DNA of 64,000 nucleotides from Endozoicomonas sp965261315. Lineage in GTDB: Bacteria; Pseudomonadota; Gammaproteobacteria; Pseudomonadales; Endozoicomonadaceae. The DNA lies in contig CBDHDM010000136.1 in the NCBI GenBank assembly GCA_965261315.1, positions 124,001 through 188,000 on the forward strand, written 5' to 3'. Below are positions 17,662-25,944 of the stretch, piece after piece (position 1 is the stretch's first letter; each line of letters begins with the position of its first letter). The notes beneath the pieces are model-generated. The model was not told the DNA's origin. It did no database searches and worked only from the letters and a program-made list of their open reading frames with translations. Position numbers and translations under genes: made by a program.

Positions 17662-19635
17662 GTGCTTATCCTGCAGGTGATGTCAGTGCAGTACAGGGAT
17701 GTGGCCAGCATGTCAGCGCAGTCTTCCAACATTATACCTCTAAGTCCAAGTGGTGATGACAAACCTCCGCAAAGCTCTCTTTTTTCTGAGTTAAATCAAC
17801 TGGTTCAATCGATCATTTATCCTGAGACCGAAACACTGATCCCTGCTTTATCCACTCAACTGGAAGCGCACCTGGAAGAAATCAACAATGACCAGGACAT
17901 AATGCGCTGGGTAGATTTCAAGAGCCGTCTGAAGAAATCCGAATCATCCATCAAAAAGTGCTTTATCAATAATTTGACCCACATCGATAATGAACAGTCA
18001 AAGCAAAAAGAGGGTGTGTTAACGCTGGAGCTACTGGACAATGCCGAGCTTGACCATAAACTTCTCTGGTGTTCTGCCACAAATCATTTTGAGAACAGTA
18101 TAAACTCAGAGTGCATCTGCCGAATCAAACGCTGTCTTGAGTCTAAATACCCTCAGCATGAGGGCACTTATCCGGCCATGCCGGAGCGGATATGTGAAAG
18201 TTTCTCTTCCGCTATTGAAAGCCTGCACCCAGACCATGATATTGAGCAACAGCTCTTCGTCTGGTTTGTCAGTCACTTGAAAAAGCCGACTGATGAGCTT
18301 TGGCTAAAAGTTGATCAACTACTCATTGATAAAGGACTGAAACCCAAGCAGTCATCTCCACCGGAAATACCGGAGAGAAGCAGCAGCTCAAGCACTGATC
18401 AAAAGCCGGTGTCTATTCCCCGATCCTACAACTTGAAACAGCCACCCGTACACCAAGACCCCTATCCTGAACTGGAAAGCCCACAGTTTCTGGATGCCTT
18501 TGCTGACAAGTTGGTTTCCCGGTTAGAAGACATGCTGGCAGAAGATGAACTCATCCCGGAGGCCAAGGCCAACAGGGTTAGGGCTATTGACCTGGCCAAT
18601 GTCCTCAGCACACTTCAGCTGGAGATTCTTGAGCAACAGATTTCAATAAGAAACCTTCACAACTCAGTTATTGGCGCTATGGAAATACAGGGCGTGAGTT
18701 CAAAACTTTCACGTCATCATGAAGATCTAATCAATATGATTGGCTGGTTATTTGAGTACATACTGGAAGATCACAACCTGCCTGATGAAATCAAAAAAAC
18801 GATAGCACTTTTACAGATACCGATCTTAAAGCAAGCCATTTTGGATGATGATTTTTTAACGGATCAGGAACACCCCGCACGCCTCTTATTAAATACCTTA
18901 ACCTCTGCCGGGATGCAATATTGCAGAGATCCCAAACTAAGCAGCCATGTGCTGATGCTGATTGAACACACTGTTCGAACAATTGTCTCTGATCACAGTG
19001 AAAACCCAGATATATTCCAGGATTGCCTGGATGGGTTCCAATACAACCTGAATATTATCCTGCAACCTGAGCATGATGATTCGGAAAATCAAAGCCACCC
19101 AGTTGAAAGTGATGAACAACCATTAGAAAACCAGGGTCAAGATCAAGAGAATAGCATTGATTTCCAAGCTGAAATAATGCCGGAAGAAGGAGACGAACTC
19201 GAAGAAGAGATCATTCTCTCCTCTGTTAAGCCAAATATAAGCCCACAGGACACATCGCTTTCAGAAGTCAACACAGAGATGGATGAAGATCGCCTGGAAC
19301 TCGAGCTGGTCGTGGACGAACCAAATGAAATAACCAGTGAGCAACAAGATTATCACTCTACATTTGAGCCCATCATTATTGACGAATTGCATCCGGGTCA
19401 GTGGGTTGAATTCATTGGCGAGGGTGATTCTCACCGCCTCCGCTGCAAGCTCGCCCGGCTCAGTAAGGACAGGCATCGCTATATTTTTGTAAACCGCTCA
19501 GGAATGCGAGTCGCGGAGCGATCCGGAAACGACCTCAGGAAAGGGATTGAAAATGGTTCAGTCCGGATTATGGAAGAGAATCCCATTTTTGATCGCGCCA
19601 TTCAAGCGGTGATGGAACGATTCAAAAAGCATTGA
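17662..19635 (+). CDS. DUF1631-like protein with C-terminal PilZ-like domain
   Basis: This is a large acidic cytoplasmic protein of up to 657 aa. The C-terminus (HPGQWVEF then RLRCKLARL, HRYIFVNRSGM and FDRAIQAVMERF) matches the end of the DUF1631 family, which is often fused or related to PilZ-type domains. The N-terminal 250 residues are helical and the middle (about 480-570) is highly acidic and likely disordered. The listed start is GTG; ATG codons at 17680 and 17710 are possible alternatives, since no clear ribosome site settles it. It is followed 60 bp later by an Hpt-domain gene, which suggests a regulatory pair. Confidence 0.65.
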   Translation: MLILQVMSVQYRDVASMSAQSSNIIPLSPSGDDKPPQSSLFSELNQLVQSIIYPETETLIPALSTQLEAHLEEINNDQDIMRWVDFKSRLKKSESSIKKCFINNLTHIDNEQSKQKEGVLTLELLDNAELDHKLLWCSATNHFENSINSECICRIKRCLESKYPQHEGTYPAMPERICESFSSAIESLHPDHDIEQQLFVWFVSHLKKPTDELWLKVDQLLIDKGLKPKQSSPPEIPERSSSSSTDQKPVSIPRSYNLKQPPVHQDPYPELESPQFLDAFADKLVSRLEDMLAEDELIPEAKANRVRAIDLANVLSTLQLEILEQQISIRNLHNSVIGAMEIQGVSSKLSRHHEDLINMIGWLFEYILEDHNLPDEIKKTIALLQIPILKQAILDDDFLTDQEHPARLLLNTLTSAGMQYCRDPKLSSHVLMLIEHTVRTIVSDHSENPDIFQDCLDGFQYNLNIILQPEHDDSENQSHPVESDEQPLENQGQDQENSIDFQAEIMPEEGDELEEEIILSSVKPNISPQDTSLSEVNTEMDEDRLELELVVDEPNEITSEQQDYHSTFEPIIIDELHPGQWVEFIGEGDSHRLRCKLARLSKDRHRYIFVNRSGMRVAERSGNDLRKGIENGSVRIMEENPIFDRAIQAVMERFKKH

Positions 19636-19695
19636 TTAAAGCACTCAGATTTAATGGCGCTAACTATCTTATTAAACATCTGTACGGAAGGCTTT

Positions 19696-20019
19696 ATGTT
19701 AAATCTGGAAAATTTAAATCAAGTTGTTGATGGTGACGAGGCTCTACTGGAAGAACTGTTATCAACCTTTTTCCAGAGTACCCGGGAAGACATTCTGAAT
19801 TTAAAAACAGCGGTCAATAACCACCAAAATGCGCTTATTGTCAGTTTTTCCCATCGTATTAAAGGGGGGGCCGCTATTGTCGGAGCAGATCAATTGGCCT
19901 CACTTGCCGGAGACCTGGAGCACTCTGGACAGCAGGTCGAGTCTGAGCGTTATGAGCCCCTGTTTCTTGAACTGCATGACAGTTTCAGAAGTATTGAAGC
20001 CCACTATCCCAATTTATGA
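19696..20019 (+). CDS. Histidine phosphotransfer (Hpt) domain protein
   Basis: This single-domain Hpt protein of 107 aa would pass a phosphoryl group between response-regulator receiver domains. The phospho-accepting motif SHRIKGGAAIVGA places the active His at residue 53, with the conserved K and G residues after it. The start at 19696 is chosen because GGAAGG precedes it; the frame is open to 19654 but without a ribosome site. It likely shares a transcript with the DUF1631-like gene. Its stop overlaps the end of the next, convergent gene by 6 bp. No cognate hybrid kinase is in the window. Confidence 0.85.
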   Translation: MLNLENLNQVVDGDEALLEELLSTFFQSTREDILNLKTAVNNHQNALIVSFSHRIKGGAAIVGADQLASLAGDLEHSGQQVESERYEPLFLELHDSFRSIEAHYPNL

Positions 20020-20673
20020 GAGCGGTCTACTGGTTAGACTGAAAAGTCGATATCCGACCACGACAGCAAACGCCATAAAGGGAGACCCAAGAACACCACC
20101 AAATACCTGCAACAGCAGGTCATCCCCCTGGCTCGTCAATAAATAACCAATCAGGGTTTGAGAAGACAGCAAAATGATCAGCAGAACCACAAAGGGTAGA
20201 AACAACAAAGACCACCTCCCCTTCGTCTGGTTAAAGCTAGCTCTGATAGCTTCCATTGGGTGTTCTTCCTTCAGAGCAACCCGATACTCCACAAACATCA
20301 GTTTATACAGCAGATAAAAGCCTGGTATCAGATAGAGACTCAACCCAAGCGTAATCATCACAAACACCAACAGGTAACTGGTAGCCAACGGAAAATAAAT
20401 GCCTGTTGATTTCATTAAACTGTCGTAAAGACTTAGCTTCCCTCCCTGATCACGACTCTCAATAAAGAAAATAGCCGCCCCTGTGGCAAGAGGCTCTACC
20501 AATACGGAGGTAACCAGATCGACAAACCCACCGCTCACCTCTCCAGTGGTTGCAAAAGACTGATGAAGGTAGAAGCCAATAATTTCAGACGGAACAGCTG
20601 TCAGCAGGAACAAGGCTGTCAAACTCAAACCATAACAAGAAAAAAAGCGTAACGATTGAACAATAGATGCCAT
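20014..20673 (-). CDS. YciC-like multi-pass membrane protein
   Basis: This 219 aa integral membrane protein has about five or six hydrophobic helices (for example LSLTALFLLTAVPSEIIGFYL, LLVFVMITLGLSLYLIPGFYLLY and LLFLPFVVLLIILL). The block LIPGFYLLYKLMFVEYRVALKE with the following AIRASFNQTKGRW resembles the UPF0259/YciC and DUF975-type families. The function is unknown. It converges on the Hpt gene with a 6-bp overlap. Confidence 0.65.
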   Translation of the reverse strand: MASIVQSLRFFSCYGLSLTALFLLTAVPSEIIGFYLHQSFATTGEVSGGFVDLVTSVLVEPLATGAAIFFIESRDQGGKLSLYDSLMKSTGIYFPLATSYLLVFVMITLGLSLYLIPGFYLLYKLMFVEYRVALKEEHPMEAIRASFNQTKGRWSLLFLPFVVLLIILLSSQTLIGYLLTSQGDDLLLQVFGGVLGSPFMAFAVVVGYRLFSLTSRPLS

Positions 20674-20714
20674 TCAAATTTCACCAGATTCGTTAGGGGG
20701 CGTTCCCAATTAGC

Positions 20715-21410
20715 TCACCAGGGAATCACTGAACCATCATAATGGATAAACTGGCCGCTGTTTTTCAAAGAAAGTTGCTCAATGACTTTTCGAATACCCC
20801 GAATGGAGGTCTCAGTATCTATCAGGGCATTAGCTCCACCCATATCTGTCTGTACCCAGCCCGGATGCAAAACACCTACGCTGACCCCCTTCCCGGCAAG
20901 GTCAATGGCCAGACTTTTACCCACTGCATTCAGTGCTGCTTTGGCAGAACGGTAGATATAACTGCCTCCTTTCTGATTATTTCCCATACTCCCCATTTTG
21001 CTGGACATCATGATAATTTTCTTATCATGGCTCTCAGCCACTTTCTCAACCAGAGCCTGGGTAACCATCATGGGCGCAACAGTATTAACCCTAAGCACCT
21101 CCATCCAGGGATCAACAGTGACTTCATCATAAGATAGCCCGTAGGGACCGTAAATCCCTGCGTTATTGATCAGAATATCAATGGGTTCTTCAATAACATA
21201 CTGGAGGTTGTGAATCATTCCCGGCTGGGTAATATCAAGAGGCACTAACTCAAACTGGTAGCCCGCATTGCGTTTTAGCTCCAGAAGTTGCTGTGACTGC
21301 TCCGGAAACCGGCAGCAACCATACACTTTAGCCCCCTCTGAAAGGTATTGGCGACAAAGCTCAAGTCCAAGTCCCCGGCTCACACCAGTCACCACAACTA
21401 CCTTCTGCAT
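20715..21410 (-). CDS. Short-chain dehydrogenase/reductase (SDR family)
   Basis: This is a classical SDR of 231 aa. The cofactor motif TGVSRGLG is at residues 8-15, the NNAG motif at 82-85, Ser136/137 lies in the SSK context, and the catalytic Tyr153 and Lys157 are in the YRSAK motif. The PGWVQTDMGG block is typical of the C-fasyl-like group acting on small carbonyls. The substrate is unknown. It is 41 bp upstream of the YciC-like gene on the same strand. Confidence 0.88.
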   Translation of the reverse strand: MQKVVVVTGVSRGLGLELCRQYLSEGAKVYGCCRFPEQSQQLLELKRNAGYQFELVPLDITQPGMIHNLQYVIEEPIDILINNAGIYGPYGLSYDEVTVDPWMEVLRVNTVAPMMVTQALVEKVAESHDKKIIMMSSKMGSMGNNQKGGSYIYRSAKAALNAVGKSLAIDLAGKGVSVGVLHPGWVQTDMGGANALIDTETSIRGIRKVIEQLSLKNSGQFIHYDGSVIPW

Positions 21411-21569
21411 ATGACCTCCCGTGGTATAGAAAAAGATTCTTTATAGAAGTTACAACAAAATGGCCGATGTTTAATCTTATAATGACATCCGTTCAACACA
21501 AGATAAGCAGCCACCTTACTTTATGGCAAAATGGCTGTATTACAACGTTACCACGGACAGGTACGTACC

Positions 21570-21989
21570 ATGGCAAAAGACATATCCCGGACAACCATTC
21601 AGCCTACCCAGACTTCTCTGTCAGAAGAGTCTGGCATAAAGGCTAAAGCAAAAGGTAAGTTCAGAACCAAAGAGGCTCAATTTGCAGATTCACAGGTATA
21701 CCATGACAAATCAGCAAAAAGCCCTGAAGGCCAGAGGCTAAGCAATCGACAAGTCACCCCTCATAATCTGGATATTATTGTACAACTTGCTGCAAGGAGT
21801 GAATGGTCAGGACTCTCTTCAGCAATTCAGCAGCATTGCGATAGTCTTGTAAAACTGGACCAAACCCTATCCTTACTAGAAAAGCAGAGCATTGATCTAC
21901 CTGAAGATGCTCAAAATACTATTGGTAACCACTTCGTTAAGCTCTATGTACTGGAAAAACTACCAGAACTCACGAAGGAACTACTCTAA
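21570..21989 (+). CDS. Unrecognised protein, first of a coupled pair
   Basis: This is a hypothetical protein of 139 aa. The start at 21570 is preceded by GGACAGG at suitable spacing; an in-frame ATG at 21531 would add 13 residues. The first 55 residues are Ser/Thr/Lys/Gln-rich and probably disordered, as is common for type III secreted proteins. The C-terminal 80 residues are helical (HNLDIIVQLAARSEWSGL, then VKLDQTLSLLEKQ). The stop codon overlaps the next start as TAATG, so the two proteins are probably made in equal amounts. No family is recognised. Confidence 0.55.
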   Translation: MAKDISRTTIQPTQTSLSEESGIKAKAKGKFRTKEAQFADSQVYHDKSAKSPEGQRLSNRQVTPHNLDIIVQLAARSEWSGLSSAIQQHCDSLVKLDQTLSLLEKQSIDLPEDAQNTIGNHFVKLYVLEKLPELTKELL

Positions 21990-22312
21990 TGAATCTTGGG
22001 AAGATTGATAGTCTCAGTTTAATAATTCAACAAGCAGACGAACATGACAGTCTTCTTGGAGTCATGTCCAGAGTAGCTGTGGATACATTTATTCAGAAGC
22101 ACTCTCTGACCAAAATTAATCGTAATCAGCTAGTCGACAAGATCACTCAAAATATCCACAACCAGATTGCAGCACTGATCTACGAGCAGGAAGAACCCAT
22201 AAAAAAAACTGAGTCCACACTTGAGCAGGAAGTTAACTTTTCCAGGAATCAGAGAAGAATTGAACAAAAATACCTTCAGGAAAGAGTTAAGTCTCCTGAA
22301 GGTTCATCTTAA
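21989..22312 (+). CDS. Unrecognised helical protein, second of a coupled pair
   Basis: This is a hypothetical 107 aa protein that starts within the stop of the preceding gene (TAATG), a classic sign of translational coupling. It is predicted to be all-helical, with a charged, coiled-coil-like C-terminus (TLEQEVNFSRNQRRIEQKYL). There is no signal peptide or membrane helix. A strong terminator follows 13 bp after the stop, so the two genes form a complete small operon. The function is unknown; a T3SS accessory role is only a suspicion. Confidence 0.55.
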   Translation: MNLGKIDSLSLIIQQADEHDSLLGVMSRVAVDTFIQKHSLTKINRNQLVDKITQNIHNQIAALIYEQEEPIKKTESTLEQEVNFSRNQRRIEQKYLQERVKSPEGSS

Positions 22313-22324
22313 CTCAAACCAAAT

Positions 22325-22351
22325 AAAAAGGGGCTTATTCAGCCCCTTTTT
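22325..22351. terminator. Bidirectional intrinsic terminator
   Basis: The stem AAAAGGGGCT / AGCCCCTTTT with an internal loop TATTC is flanked by A-runs on the left and T-runs on the right, so it can stop transcription from both sides. It separates the small plus-strand operon from the convergent frd operon, whose last gene stops at 22363. Confidence 0.9.
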
Positions 22352-22362
22352 ATTCTATCGGA

Positions 22363-22716
22363 TTAGACCAACAGCAGAGCAATCGTTGCCAGGCTGAGAA
22401 TCAGAGTCCCACCATAACAAGCGACCTTAACACCCACTCCCGGATGAAAGCCCAAATCATGTGAACCATGATAGATACGGTGAATACAGGCCCAGTAAGA
22501 AGGCACCAGTGCCACCATCAGAGCCAGCTTGCCAATCCAGCTTTCCAGAAAGAATGCGGACATCCGTTCATAGGAAAGCGCTTCCGCCGGAATAATATCC
22601 AGAGGCACACCCAATCCAACCACAAAAATAATGGCCGGAAAGAAAAAGGCGATGGTGGTACCACCCGCACCAAACAGACTCCATAACAGAGGTTCAATAT
22701 GACGTTTATTACTCAT
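22363..22716 (-). CDS. frdD: Fumarate reductase membrane anchor subunit D
   Basis: This 117 aa protein with three membrane helices is the second membrane anchor of quinol:fumarate reductase. It matches FrdD in size and in the blocks RHIEPLLWSLFGAGG and HRIYHGSHDLG. Together with FrdC it anchors FrdAB and forms the menaquinol site. It is the last gene of the frd operon, 12 bp after frdC, and is followed by a bidirectional terminator. Confidence 0.93.
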   Translation of the reverse strand: MSNKRHIEPLLWSLFGAGGTTIAFFFPAIIFVVGLGVPLDIIPAEALSYERMSAFFLESWIGKLALMVALVPSYWACIHRIYHGSHDLGFHPGVGVKVACYGGTLILSLATIALLLV

Positions 22717-22728
22717 CTTCCCTCTCCC

Positions 22729-23121
22729 TTAAAGTCCAAACACAGAAGCTGCCAGGATAACCGCTGAACATACAGCCAGACCGACGTACATCAGCTTGTT
22801 GACCACATGATCCTTGACCATCTTACGAATCTGCTGAGGCAGAACCCGTGGCGTCATTTCAAAGTAAGTCACGGCGTGATAAATGGTCAGCCCCAGAGTC
22901 ACCACTGTGAACAAAATCATCAGCGGGTTAGCCTGTAAAGCCAGCCAGCTGTTCCAGGCCGCTTCACCTCGCACCAGTTGCACCAGACCAGCAAACAGGT
23001 TCAGTGCATAAAGACCGTCAACAACACAGGAGGACTCCCGAATCATGTAATTGCGGTAATAAGGGTGATCCATATACCAGGTGCGCTTCATGGGGCGCAC
23101 ATAGGGACGACGACTCATCAC
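22729..23121 (-). CDS. frdC: Fumarate reductase membrane anchor subunit C
   Basis: This 130 aa protein has three membrane helices and is the first anchor of quinol:fumarate reductase. The N-terminus RRPYVRPMKRTWYMDHPYYR is very like the FrdC family start, and RESSCVVDGLYALNLF and VTYFEMTPRVLP are further family blocks. Its ATG overlaps the frdB stop by 4 bp, indicating translational coupling. Confidence 0.93.
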   Translation of the reverse strand: MMSRRPYVRPMKRTWYMDHPYYRNYMIRESSCVVDGLYALNLFAGLVQLVRGEAAWNSWLALQANPLMILFTVVTLGLTIYHAVTYFEMTPRVLPQQIRKMVKDHVVNKLMYVGLAVCSAVILAASVFGL

Positions 23122-23867
23122 TTGTCTCCTTTACGTGGCATCAGGAAAGAGAGCGCCCAGTCCTGGGAACCCTGCAATTTATTCTGATTGATGGCAGCAG
23201 CCGGGTCGACGTTCTTCGGGCAAACCTCAGAACAGTAGCCCACAAAGGTACAGGACCAGACACCATTCTTGCCTTGAATCACTTCAGTACGCTGCTCATA
23301 GCCATCATCACGGCTATCCAGGTTGTAGCGGTGACCCAGCGCAATCACTGCCGGACCGGTAAACAGCGGATTCAAGCCCATCTGCGGACAGGCCGAGTAG
23401 CAGAGCATGCAGTTAATACACATGGAGAACTGCTTGTACAGTCCCAGTTGAGCCGGTGTCTGTTTATTCACACCTTCTTCAACCGGCTTCTCCATTGCAT
23501 TGATGATGTAGGGCTTTACGGACTCCAGCTTTTTGATGAAGTCTTCAGAGTCAATCACCAGATCCTTCTCAATCGGGAAGTTGGCCAGAGGCTCAACCCG
23601 GATTGTGTTCGGGTAGTAATCGCGCAGGAAGGTTTCACAGCCCAGCTTTGGCGTACCATTAATCACCATGCCACAGCTGCCACACACCGCCATACGACAG
23701 GACCAGCGGTAGGCCAGTGTTGAATCCAGCTCGTCCTTGATGTGCTCAAGGGCATCCAGCATGGACCAGGCTTCGACATAAGGAACGGTAAAGGTGCCAA
23801 AATTTGGCTTGTCATCGGTTTCCGGATTGTACCGCAGAATCTCGATGGTTATGGTTTTATCACTCAT
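23118..23867 (-). CDS. frdB: Fumarate reductase iron-sulfur subunit
   Basis: This subunit carries electrons from quinol to the flavin of FrdA. The N-terminal [2Fe-2S] ligands lie in CRMAVCGSCG plus a later Cys. The C-terminal ferredoxin domain has CINCMLCYSACP and CTFVGYCSEVCP, which hold the [4Fe-4S] and [3Fe-4S] clusters. I take the start at 23867 (MSDKTITIEILRY), giving 249 aa, because it aligns with the family and follows the frdA stop by 10 bp; an upstream in-frame Met lies inside frdA. Confidence 0.95.
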   Translation of the reverse strand: MSDKTITIEILRYNPETDDKPNFGTFTVPYVEAWSMLDALEHIKDELDSTLAYRWSCRMAVCGSCGMVINGTPKLGCETFLRDYYPNTIRVEPLANFPIEKDLVIDSEDFIKKLESVKPYIINAMEKPVEEGVNKQTPAQLGLYKQFSMCINCMLCYSACPQMGLNPLFTGPAVIALGHRYNLDSRDDGYEQRTEVIQGKNGVWSCTFVGYCSEVCPKNVDPAAAINQNKLQGSQDWALSFLMPRKGDK

Positions 23868-23877
23868 GGCAGCCCCC

Positions 23878-25653
23878 TTACTTCCCTTCACCATTTTTCT
23901 CAGCCGCAGCGCCATACACACGCTCTTCTGGCTGGAAGCGGGTTACATTCACGTCTTCATATTCCAGACGCGGCTTGGCATCACCATTAAAGAAGGTGAC
24001 GGAGTGTTTCAGGAAGTTGACATCATCACGGGCTTCAAAGCCATCAATACGCTGATGCGCACCACGGGATTCTTTACGCTCAACACCACCAATGGCCATA
24101 CACTCAGCGACCATCAAAGAACTTTGCAGTTCGAAAGCCTGTAACAATTCGGTGTTAAATACCTTGCTCTTGTCTTCGACCTTAACGTTTCTGAAACGGT
24201 CACGAAGTTCAGATATTTTGTCCAGACCGGCCTGCATCTCTTCACCAACCCGGTAAATACCAAAGCTGTCTTCCATGGCTTTCACCATTTCGTGACGCAG
24301 ATGGGATGCTTTTTCAGTACCGTTCGAGTTGCGCAAACTTTCGACAGCGGCCAGATGCGCTTTTGCCTGATCCAGCAATTTGCCTTCATCAGACATGACA
24401 TTCTGACTGGCAAAATCAGCGGCACTTTCACCAGCGACTTTACCGAAGACCACCGTTTCTGCCAGAGAGTTGGAACCCAGACGGTTAGCACCATGCATAC
24501 CCACGCTGGCACATTCACCCGCAGCAAACAGGCCCGCCAGATCAGTAGCACAGTTAATATCCGCTCTGACACCACCCATGGTGTAATGAACCGCAGGACG
24601 AACCGGAATTGGCTGATGAACCGGATCAACGCCCAGGTAGTTTTTCGCCAGGGAGCAGATCAGAGGCAGACGCTCCATCAGTTTCTGTTCACCCAGATGA
24701 CGCAGATCCAGATGAACGGCATCACCCAGCGGCGTATCAATGGTGCGACCTTTACGCTGCTCCTGCCAGAAAGCCTGAGAAAGCTTGTCCCGTGGCCCCA
24801 GCTCCATGTACTTGTTCTTTGGCTGACCAACCGGTGTTTCCGGCCCCAGGCCATAGTCCTGCAGATAACGATAACCATCCTTGTTCAGCAGAATACCACC
24901 TTCGCCACGACAACCTTCGGTCATCAGAACACCAGAGCCCGGCAGGCCAGTTGGGTGATACTGGACAAACTCCATGTCGCGCAGAGGCGCACCCGCACGC
25001 AGAGCCATGGCATGACCGTCGCCAGTTACAATGGCACCATTGGTGTTAAAACGGAAAATACGACCAGAGCCGCCTGTCGCCAGTACTACAGATTTCGCCA
25101 GGAAGACTTTAGGCTCACCGGTTTTCACTTCAATCGCTACAACACCTTGTGCACGACCATCTTCCATGATCAGGTCTGTAGCAAAATATTCGTCATATCG
25201 TTCAATAGAGGGGTGCTGGATAGACGTCTGAAACAAGGTGTGCAGCATATGGAAGCCGGACTTGTCCGCCGCAAACCAGGTACGCTCAATTTTCATACCG
25301 CCAAAGGCACGAACATTCACATCACCATCGTCCTTACGATTCCATGGACAACCCCAGTGTTCCAGACGAATCATCTCTTCTGTGGCATGGGACACAAAAT
25401 AGTCCACTACATCCTGGTCACATAGCCAGTCACCACCCGCAACGGTGTCAACAAAATGATTTTCCAGAGAGTCATGATCCTGAACCACCCCGGCAGAACC
25501 ACCTTCAGCCGCAACGGTATGACTTCTCATGGGATACACTTTGGAAATCAGTGCTACCTTTAGTTCAGGATTTTTTTCTGCAACGGCAATCGCAGCCCGA
25601 AGACCGGCACCTCCGGCACCGACAATGGCTACATCAGCCTTTATGACCTGCAT
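23878..25653 (-). CDS. frdA: Fumarate reductase flavoprotein subunit
   Basis: This catalytic subunit reduces fumarate to succinate during anaerobic respiration. The Rossmann FAD motif is ADVAIVGAGGAGLRAAIA. The covalent-flavin His lies in MRSHTVAAEGG. Active-site blocks include FVQYHPTGLPGSG, RGEGGILLN, YMELGPRDKLSQ, RPAVHYTMGG and GANRLGSNSL. The start at 25653 (MQVIKADVAIVG) matches E. coli FrdA; the frame is open to 25680. It heads frdABCD, with the promoter in the 290 bp upstream. The FrdA-type sequence and the presence of FrdC/FrdD argue against succinate dehydrogenase. Confidence 0.96.
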   Translation of the reverse strand: MQVIKADVAIVGAGGAGLRAAIAVAEKNPELKVALISKVYPMRSHTVAAEGGSAGVVQDHDSLENHFVDTVAGGDWLCDQDVVDYFVSHATEEMIRLEHWGCPWNRKDDGDVNVRAFGGMKIERTWFAADKSGFHMLHTLFQTSIQHPSIERYDEYFATDLIMEDGRAQGVVAIEVKTGEPKVFLAKSVVLATGGSGRIFRFNTNGAIVTGDGHAMALRAGAPLRDMEFVQYHPTGLPGSGVLMTEGCRGEGGILLNKDGYRYLQDYGLGPETPVGQPKNKYMELGPRDKLSQAFWQEQRKGRTIDTPLGDAVHLDLRHLGEQKLMERLPLICSLAKNYLGVDPVHQPIPVRPAVHYTMGGVRADINCATDLAGLFAAGECASVGMHGANRLGSNSLAETVVFGKVAGESAADFASQNVMSDEGKLLDQAKAHLAAVESLRNSNGTEKASHLRHEMVKAMEDSFGIYRVGEEMQAGLDKISELRDRFRNVKVEDKSKVFNTELLQAFELQSSLMVAECMAIGGVERKESRGAHQRIDGFEARDDVNFLKHSVTFFNGDAKPRLEYEDVNVTRFQPEERVYGAAAEKNGEGK

Positions 25654-25944
25654 ACGCAAACCTCTATCACCACTCACCACTACCCCAAACAGGGATAGCC
25701 AGAGAACTGGCTAAATCGAATAATTAGAGAAGGGTTAAAAATCTAGAACCAGAGTTTATATAACCCAAAAATTAATGCCATTGACATAGAACAAAAATAA
25801 ATCAATGCTTCGGAAAAACCATATTTTTCATAGGGAAACATAGGAGTAATTACTATGAATAACAGCAATTATTTTGCGGTATATGGATTTATCTTTTAAT
25901 TAACAACCCACTTCGATTTCAACACTCAATTTACGTAAGAAAGC

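Noticed and set aside
23004..23723. Plus-strand open frame of 239 codons across frdC and frdB
   Set aside because: It is antisense to two conserved genes and has no recognisable domain.
24292..25425. Long plus-strand open frame (377 codons) inside frdA
   Set aside because: It is antisense to the fully conserved fumarate reductase flavoprotein gene, and its amino-acid make-up is that of a mirror frame (rich in Thr, Arg, His, Gln).
25681..25944. FNR box sought upstream of frdA
   Set aside because: TTGAC and ATCAA elements occur but not with the TTGAT-N4-ATCAA spacing, so I do not claim a site.
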